A stretch of 64,000 nucleotides of DNA from assembly GCF_001546115.1 (NCBI RefSeq), contig NZ_KQ955209.1:1014643-1078642 (forward strand), in the 5' to 3' direction. Shown piece after piece: positions 59,869 through 64,000 of the stretch. Source of the stretch: Paracoccus aminovorans. Its GTDB lineage: Bacteria; Pseudomonadota; Alphaproteobacteria; Rhodobacterales; Rhodobacteraceae. The notes beneath the pieces were generated by a model. It did not search any database. It was not told the origin of the DNA and saw only the letters and a list, made by a program, of their open reading frames with translations. Position numbers and translations under genes: made by a program. Each line of letters begins with the position of its first letter. Position 1 is the stretch's first letter.

Positions 59869-59972
59869 GCCTCTGCTCCTTTTATTGCTGTCGGCAGCAC
59901 AGGGCCGGGCCGATGGCCAGGCCATCGCGCCGATCAAGCCCCGCGCCCGCCGCACGGTGTCGTCCTTTCAGT

Positions 59973-60132
59973 GTCATGGCAGGTCTTCTGACTCGCAGGT
60001 CTCGGCTCGGCTGGCCTTCCCGGTTTCCCAGTGGCGTTCCAGCGTCGCTCACCGCTTACAGCTGCGGGGGCAGTGCCGGATTCGCACCGGCTTCCCTCTT
60101 CGTCTCCCGGCCGAAACCGGATTAACCATGAC
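59973..60132 (-). promoter_or_regulatory. Cobalamin riboswitch controlling nrdHIEF
   Basis: Read on the minus strand. The outer stem is GTCATGG (60132-60126) with CCATGAC (59979-59973). Inside are GAAGCCGGTGCGAATCCGGC, CACTGCCCCCGCAGCTGTAA and GCCACTGGGAAACCGGGAAGG, with GAGTCAGAAGACCTGCC near the end. These are the hallmark conserved blocks of AdoCbl riboswitches (B12 box region and the closing AGACCTGCC). It lies in the 5' leader of nrdH, so B12 should reduce expression of this B12-independent reductase. This implies a B12-dependent NrdJ elsewhere in the genome. Confidence 0.92.
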
Positions 60133-60164
60133 CCGCCCAGTAAGCCATGAGCGCGCCCGGTCGT

Positions 60165-60212
60165 CAACCAGATATAGTGTCGGTTCCAGGGGTATCCACA
60201 GAGATATGGTGT
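60165..60212 (-). promoter_or_regulatory. Two NrdR boxes upstream of the riboswitch
   Basis: On the minus strand ACACCATATCTCTGTG (60212-60197) and ACACTATATCTGGTTG (60180-60165). Both match the 16-bp NrdR box (ACAC-WATATW-like core) and start 32 bp apart, three helical turns, as is usual for paired NrdR sites. NrdR represses ribonucleotide reductase genes when (d)ATP is sufficient. The promoter probably lies among them. Confidence 0.8.
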
Positions 60213-60248
60213 CCCTGTGGACAATTGCCCGCATTTGGGCCTTAACGC

Positions 60249-60284
60249 GAACACCCGGTTACCGGCGCAAGAAACCGGGTGTTC
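60249..60284. repeat. 12-bp inverted repeat before the SDR gene
   Basis: GAACACCCGGTT (60249-60260) and AACCGGGTGTTC (60273-60284) are perfect arms with a 12-base spacer. It lies 53-88 bases before the SDR ATG and 37 bases from the NrdR box. It may be an operator or a structured leader element. Confidence 0.55.
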
Positions 60285-60336
60285 CGCGGCAGGCCGGGGC
60301 TCATGTTTGCCCCGCAACAAGCAAGGGAAAAGCAGG

Positions 60337-61098
60337 ATGCTGCTCAAGGACAAGACCCTCATCGTCACCGGCGCCTCCAGCGGCATCGGCGCCGCCGCGG
60401 CGCAGATCTTCGCGACCGAGGGCGCGCGGCTGGTGATCTCGGCCCGGCGCGAGGATCGGCTCGCCGACCTCGCCGCCCGAATCGATCAAGGCACGGGCCG
60501 CGTCGCGGTGCTAGCCGGCGATGTCACGGCGCCCGGCCATGCCGAGGCGCTGGTCGCGCTGGCGCAGGAGCGTTTCGGCGGGCTCGACGGCGCCTTCAAC
60601 AATGCCGGGCAGATCGGCTCGGGCGCGCGGGTGCACGAGATTCCGGACGCGGAATGGCAGCAGTTGATCGCCACCAATCTGACTGCCGCCTTCCTGGCCG
60701 CGCGGGCGCAGGTGCCGGCGCTGCTGGCGCGGGGCGGGGGCGCGCTGGTCTTTACCGGCAGTTTCATCGGCCATACCGGGGTGCTGCCGGGCATGGGCGG
60801 CTATGCCGCGGCCAAGGCCGGGCTGATCGGGCTGGTGCAGGCGCTGGCGGTGGATTACGGCCCAGAGCGCATCCGCGCCAATGCGCTCTTGCCCGGCGGC
60901 ACGCTGACCGAGATGGCGGGCGATGCTGCGACCAACCCCGACACGGCGGATTTCATCGCCGGCCTGCATGCCCTGAAGCGCATGGCCCGGCCCGAGGAGA
61001 TTGCCCGCGCGGCGCTGTTCCTGCTGTCCGACCACGCGAGCTTCGTCACCGGCACGGCGATGCTGGCCGATGGCGGCAATTCGATCTGCAAGGTCTAG
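60337..61098 (+). CDS. Short-chain dehydrogenase/reductase
   Basis: 253 residues. The NAD(P) motif is TGASSGIGAAAAQIF, followed by NNAG, the active-site region GSFIGHTGVLPGMGGYAAAKAG with Tyr and Lys, and ANALLPGGT. It is a classical SDR; the substrate is not evident. The ATG at 60337 follows AGGGAAAAGCAGG; the longer frame from 60217 would cover the inverted repeat. It stands alone, divergent from nrdHIEF, and its TAG overlaps the next gene's stop in CTAG. Confidence 0.87.
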   Translation: MLLKDKTLIVTGASSGIGAAAAQIFATEGARLVISARREDRLADLAARIDQGTGRVAVLAGDVTAPGHAEALVALAQERFGGLDGAFNNAGQIGSGARVHEIPDAEWQQLIATNLTAAFLAARAQVPALLARGGGALVFTGSFIGHTGVLPGMGGYAAAKAGLIGLVQALAVDYGPERIRANALLPGGTLTEMAGDAATNPDTADFIAGLHALKRMARPEEIARAALFLLSDHASFVTGTAMLADGGNSICKV

Positions 61099-61919
61099 CC
61101 CTTCAGGCTGCGCCACAGGCTCAGGCAGGCATCGGTCAGGTCGCCCAACCGGGCCAGCAGGTGCTCGCGCTCCAGCGCCGGCGCCTCGGCGGCGCGGTCG
61201 AGCCGCGAAAGCAACCGCATGATCCGGCGCCGGTGCGTGCCCGCGGCCAGTTGCAGCGGGTCGGCGATCAGCCCGGCGAAGGTCGTCAGCACCGAGGCGA
61301 GCACCGCCAGCGCCACCCCGGTCAGGATCACCTCGAGCGTGGAAAGCTCGCGCGGGAAGATGCTGTACCACAGCCCGCCGGCCCAGCTTCCCAGCGCGAA
61401 ATCCTGGATCGCCTGGCTTTGCGCCCGCATGTCGGCCAGCGGCCCGGCCAGCGAGATGACGCCCGGCGTCGCACGGTGGAACAGCAAAAGCCCCGCCAGC
61501 AGCACCAGGATCGAGGTGGTGATCTCGGACACGGCATTGCGCGTTTCGGCATAGTCGGCGGTGGCGCGGGCGACGGCCTCGGGCGGGGCCTTCGGGCCCA
61601 GCCCCTGGGCGTCCAGCGCAGCGATGAAACCCGTCAGGTCCTGCGCGATATGGTGCGACAGGTCCGAGGGCAGGAAGATCCTACGCCGCGCCATCCAACC
61701 GGCCGCCCGCGTGGCGCCCAAGCGGCGCAGCAGCGGCACCGCCAGCCGCGTCAGCAGGAAGACCGGCGACAGCATGACATTGACCGGCGCCCGCAGCAGG
61801 TCCAGCCCCAGCGCGTGGCGATGCAGCGCCAAGGTGCCGCGCAAGCCGAAGCGCGCGCGGGCAAAGCGGCGCACCTCGGTTTCGCGCCGGGTCATCGGGC
61901 GGGTGTCGGCGGGCTGCAT
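61095..61919 (-). CDS. Membrane protein of unknown function (possibly DUF6635)
   Basis: 274 residues with an N-terminal basic region, amphipathic or membrane segment near 45-65 (VMLSPVFLLTRLAVPLL), and two clear hydrophobic helices (EITTSILVLLAGLLLFH and VILTGVALAVLASVLTTFAG). The tail is helical and polar. It resembles unnamed membrane proteins conserved in Rhodobacterales (the DUF6635 type), but I cannot confirm this. GGAGCC precedes the ATG at 61919. It is convergent with the SDR. Confidence 0.65.
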   Translation of the reverse strand: MQPADTRPMTRRETEVRRFARARFGLRGTLALHRHALGLDLLRAPVNVMLSPVFLLTRLAVPLLRRLGATRAAGWMARRRIFLPSDLSHHIAQDLTGFIAALDAQGLGPKAPPEAVARATADYAETRNAVSEITTSILVLLAGLLLFHRATPGVISLAGPLADMRAQSQAIQDFALGSWAGGLWYSIFPRELSTLEVILTGVALAVLASVLTTFAGLIADPLQLAAGTHRRRIMRLLSRLDRAAEAPALEREHLLARLGDLTDACLSLWRSLKG

Positions 61920-61980
61920 GGCGGCTCCGGTCGGCAGGGTCGCTTCCTACCTAGGGCCGCCGGCCCGCGCGATCAATGGC

Positions 61981-63000
61981 TCAGACCAGCCCGACCAGGG
62001 CAAGTCCCAGGCCCGAGATGAAAAGCCAGGCCAGCGCCCCCAGCGCCAGCGGCCGGATGCCCTTGGCGTGCAGCTTGCGCAGGTCGGTTTCCAGCCCCAT
62101 CGCGGCCAGCGCCACGGTCAGCAGGAACGAGGTCAGGGTGACGACCTGGGCCTTGGCGCCCTCGGGCAGCGGCAGGACGCTGTTCAGCAGCACCACGGCG
62201 ATGAAGCCCAGCACGAACCAGGGCGTGGGCGCGCTGCCCTGGGCGCTGCCGCCGCGACGGCGGGCCAGCGCGCCCAGCGTCAGGATCATCGGCGCCAGCA
62301 GGATCACCCGGCTCAGCTTGGCGACGGTGGCGGCCTGGCCGGCCTCGGCCCCGTGCTGGAAGCCGGCGCCGACGACCTGCGCCACCTCGTGGATGGTCGC
62401 GCCGGTCCAGATGCCGTAATGCGCCGCATCCATGCCCATCAGGCTGCCCAGCACCGGCATGGCGATCATCGACAGCGAGCCGAAGACCGTCACGCAGGCG
62501 ATGGCATAGGCCACGTCCTCGTCCGCGCCGCGGGTGACGGTATTCGTCGCGATCACCGCCGAGGCACCGCAGATCGAGGTGCCGGCGGCGATCAGCTCGG
62601 CCAGCCGCCGCTCGACCCCCAGCGCCCGGCCGGCCCATTTGGTGAACAGAAAGGTCGCGGCCAGCGTGACCGAGATCACCGCCAGCCCCGGAAGGCCGAC
62701 GGCGCGCAGCTGCGCCAGCGTCAGCTGGAAGCCCAGCAGCACGATGGCCAGGCGCAGGATCCGCCGCAGCGAGAAGGTGACGCCGGGCTTCGCCCCCGCC
62801 GGCGTGCCGATCAGGTTGCGGACCGCGATGCCCATGACCATGGCCACCACCAGCGGGCTGAGCGCCGGGATGCCCGACAGCCGCTGAACTGCCATGGCTG
62901 CCACCGCGATGCCGAAGGTCAGCCCCAGCCCCGGCAGGGTCGCCGCAAACCAGGTGAAGAAACCCGGGGTTCCGCTTTGTGCATGATCCATCTGGGACAT
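61981..63000 (-). CDS. YeiH-family (UPF0324) putative anion permease
   Basis: 339 residues with about ten hydrophobic helices. YeiH signatures are GIAVRNLIGTPAGAKPGV, LLGFQLTLAQLRAVG, AGTSICGASAVIATNTVTRG, GIWTGATIHEVAQVVGAG and the C-terminal LAAMGLETDLRKLHAKGIRPL. The family is proposed to export sulfate or related anions. The ATG at 63000 is chosen by AAAGGAGCGG upstream; a longer frame to 63045 is not needed. It is divergent from a LysR gene. Confidence 0.88.
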   Translation of the reverse strand: MSQMDHAQSGTPGFFTWFAATLPGLGLTFGIAVAAMAVQRLSGIPALSPLVVAMVMGIAVRNLIGTPAGAKPGVTFSLRRILRLAIVLLGFQLTLAQLRAVGLPGLAVISVTLAATFLFTKWAGRALGVERRLAELIAAGTSICGASAVIATNTVTRGADEDVAYAIACVTVFGSLSMIAMPVLGSLMGMDAAHYGIWTGATIHEVAQVVGAGFQHGAEAGQAATVAKLSRVILLAPMILTLGALARRRGGSAQGSAPTPWFVLGFIAVVLLNSVLPLPEGAKAQVVTLTSFLLTVALAAMGLETDLRKLHAKGIRPLALGALAWLFISGLGLALVGLV

Positions 63001-63102
63001 GATTCCGCTCCTTTGCCTTTGCCGCGGAACATGGTTCCTGCACACTCATCATTCCATCGCATTATATTTGTCAGATTGTTCGATTTGATTTATGAATTGG
63101 TC

Positions 63103-63981
63103 ATGACCTTGGAACAGCTCCGCATCTTCCTGGCCGTGGCCGAGCGCCAGCATGTCACCCGCGCGGCCGAGGTTCTGGGCCTGACCCAATCCGCGGTCAG
63201 CGCCGCGATCTCGGCGCTGGAGGCGCGCCATGGCGTTCGGCTGTTCGACCGCGTCGGCCGGCGCATCGTGCTGACCGAGGCCGGCACCGCCTTCATGGCC
63301 GAGGCCCGTGCCGTGCTCGACCGGGCCGAGACCGCCGAGATGGTGCTGGAGGATCTGGCGCGCGAACCGCGCGGCCGGCTGCGCCTGCATGCCAGCCAGA
63401 CCGTCGCCAGCTATTGGCTGCCGCCCCGGCTGGTGGCGCTGCGCGACCTGCATCCGGGCATCGAACTGCGGCTGACGGTCGGCAATACCACGCAGGTCGC
63501 CGATGCCGTGGCCGAGGGCGCCGCCGACATCGGCCTGGTCGAGGGCGAGGTCGCCCATGGCGGGTTGCATCTTCAGGTGGTGGCGCGGGACCGGCTGGTG
63601 CTGGTCATGGCGGCGGACCACCCCTGGGCCGGCTTGACCGAGGCGCCGCTGGCGCAGCTTGCCGCCTGCCCCTGGGTCTTGCGCGAGCCCGGCTCGGGCA
63701 CGCGCTCGGCCTTCGAGCATTGGCTGGCGGGGCAGGGACTGTCGGTCGCCGACCTGCCCGAGACGCTGGACCTGCCCTCGAACGAGGCGGTGCTGAGCGC
63801 GGTGGCCGCCAGTCGCCGGCTGGCCGCGCTGTCGCTGCGCGCGGTCGAGACGGCCGCCGCCGCCGGCCGTATCCGCAGCCTGCCGCTGCCCGGGGCCGAG
63901 CGGCCGTTTTCGTTGCTGACCGACCCCCGGCGGCATCGCACCCGCGCCATGCAGGCGCTGATCGGCCTGCTGGCGGGTTGA
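63103..63981 (+). CDS. LysR-family regulator (YeiE/CysB-like)
   Basis: 292 residues. The HTH is LRIFLAVAERQHVTRAAEVLGLTQSAVSAAISALEARHGV, followed by a LysR effector domain (LHASQTVASYWLPPRLVALRDLHPGIELRL). It is divergent from the YeiH-like permease, matching the common yeiE-yeiH pairing, so it likely controls that gene. The 102-base spacer is strikingly AT-rich (TTATATTTGTCAGATTGTTC). The ribosome site is weak. Confidence 0.88.
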   Translation: MTLEQLRIFLAVAERQHVTRAAEVLGLTQSAVSAAISALEARHGVRLFDRVGRRIVLTEAGTAFMAEARAVLDRAETAEMVLEDLAREPRGRLRLHASQTVASYWLPPRLVALRDLHPGIELRLTVGNTTQVADAVAEGAADIGLVEGEVAHGGLHLQVVARDRLVLVMAADHPWAGLTEAPLAQLAACPWVLREPGSGTRSAFEHWLAGQGLSVADLPETLDLPSNEAVLSAVAASRRLAALSLRAVETAAAAGRIRSLPLPGAERPFSLLTDPRRHRTRAMQALIGLLAG

Positions 63982-64000
63982 CGCGAAAAGGCCTGCGCCC

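Overview
The window is GC-rich (roughly two thirds or more by eye), with dense short-gap operons. The gene set points to an alphaproteobacterium of the Rhodobacterales, most likely Paracoccus or a close relative. Indicators are the glpDSTPQUV-type glycerol ABC system, a choline-sulfatase with its LysR regulator, class Ib nrdHIEF behind a cobalamin riboswitch, and GGAAC/GTT promoters of the alphaproteobacterial general stress response. No tRNA, rRNA, CRISPR array, prophage or intact insertion sequence was recognised. Genus assignment is inference.

Layout. 0-4.1 kb: the end of an AcoR-like regulator, a flavin monooxygenase and a 2,3-butanediol-type dehydrogenase. 4.2-16.8 kb: a stress island containing UdgX, 3-methyladenine glycosylase, an erythromycin-esterase-like protein coupled to a phosphoribosyltransferase, several tiny hydrophilic proteins, and glycogen/trehalose genes treZ-treY-glgC-glgX. 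Seven transcription units here are preceded by near-consensus EcfG-type promoters. 16.9-18.9 kb: decayed sequence with fragments of a metal-binding protein and a lipase-like protein. 18.9-23.4 kb: choline-sulfatase, its regulator and a ClC channel. 23.4-28.8 kb: an AraC-type regulator, aldehyde dehydrogenase, acyl-CoA synthetase and an MFS transporter. 28.9-35.2 kb: a TctDE two-component system, a lone periplasmic binding protein and the TctCBA tricarboxylate transporter.

35.4-40.1 kb: a DUF1127-like peptide, DAHP synthase aroG behind an aromatic-amino-acid attenuator, and divergent davB/davA lysine degradation genes. 40.2-43.7 kb: sulfate activation cysD-cysNC and a lipoprotein cell-wall hydrolase. 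44.0-53.2 kb: the complete glycerol operon glpD-S-T-P-Q-U-V-K. 53.2-56.1 kb: an aminotransferase, an Lrp regulator and a bile-acid-symporter-family permease. 56.1-60.2 kb: nrdHIEF with two NrdR boxes and a B12 riboswitch. 60.3-64 kb: an SDR, an unknown membrane protein, a YeiH-type permease and its divergent LysR regulator.

The strongest regulatory signals are the EcfG promoter cluster, the complete aroG attenuator with a probably leaderless peptide rich in Phe, Tyr and Trp, and the combined NrdR/B12 control of nrdHIEF. All coordinates, starts and motifs were read by eye; no similarity search, folding or alignment was run.
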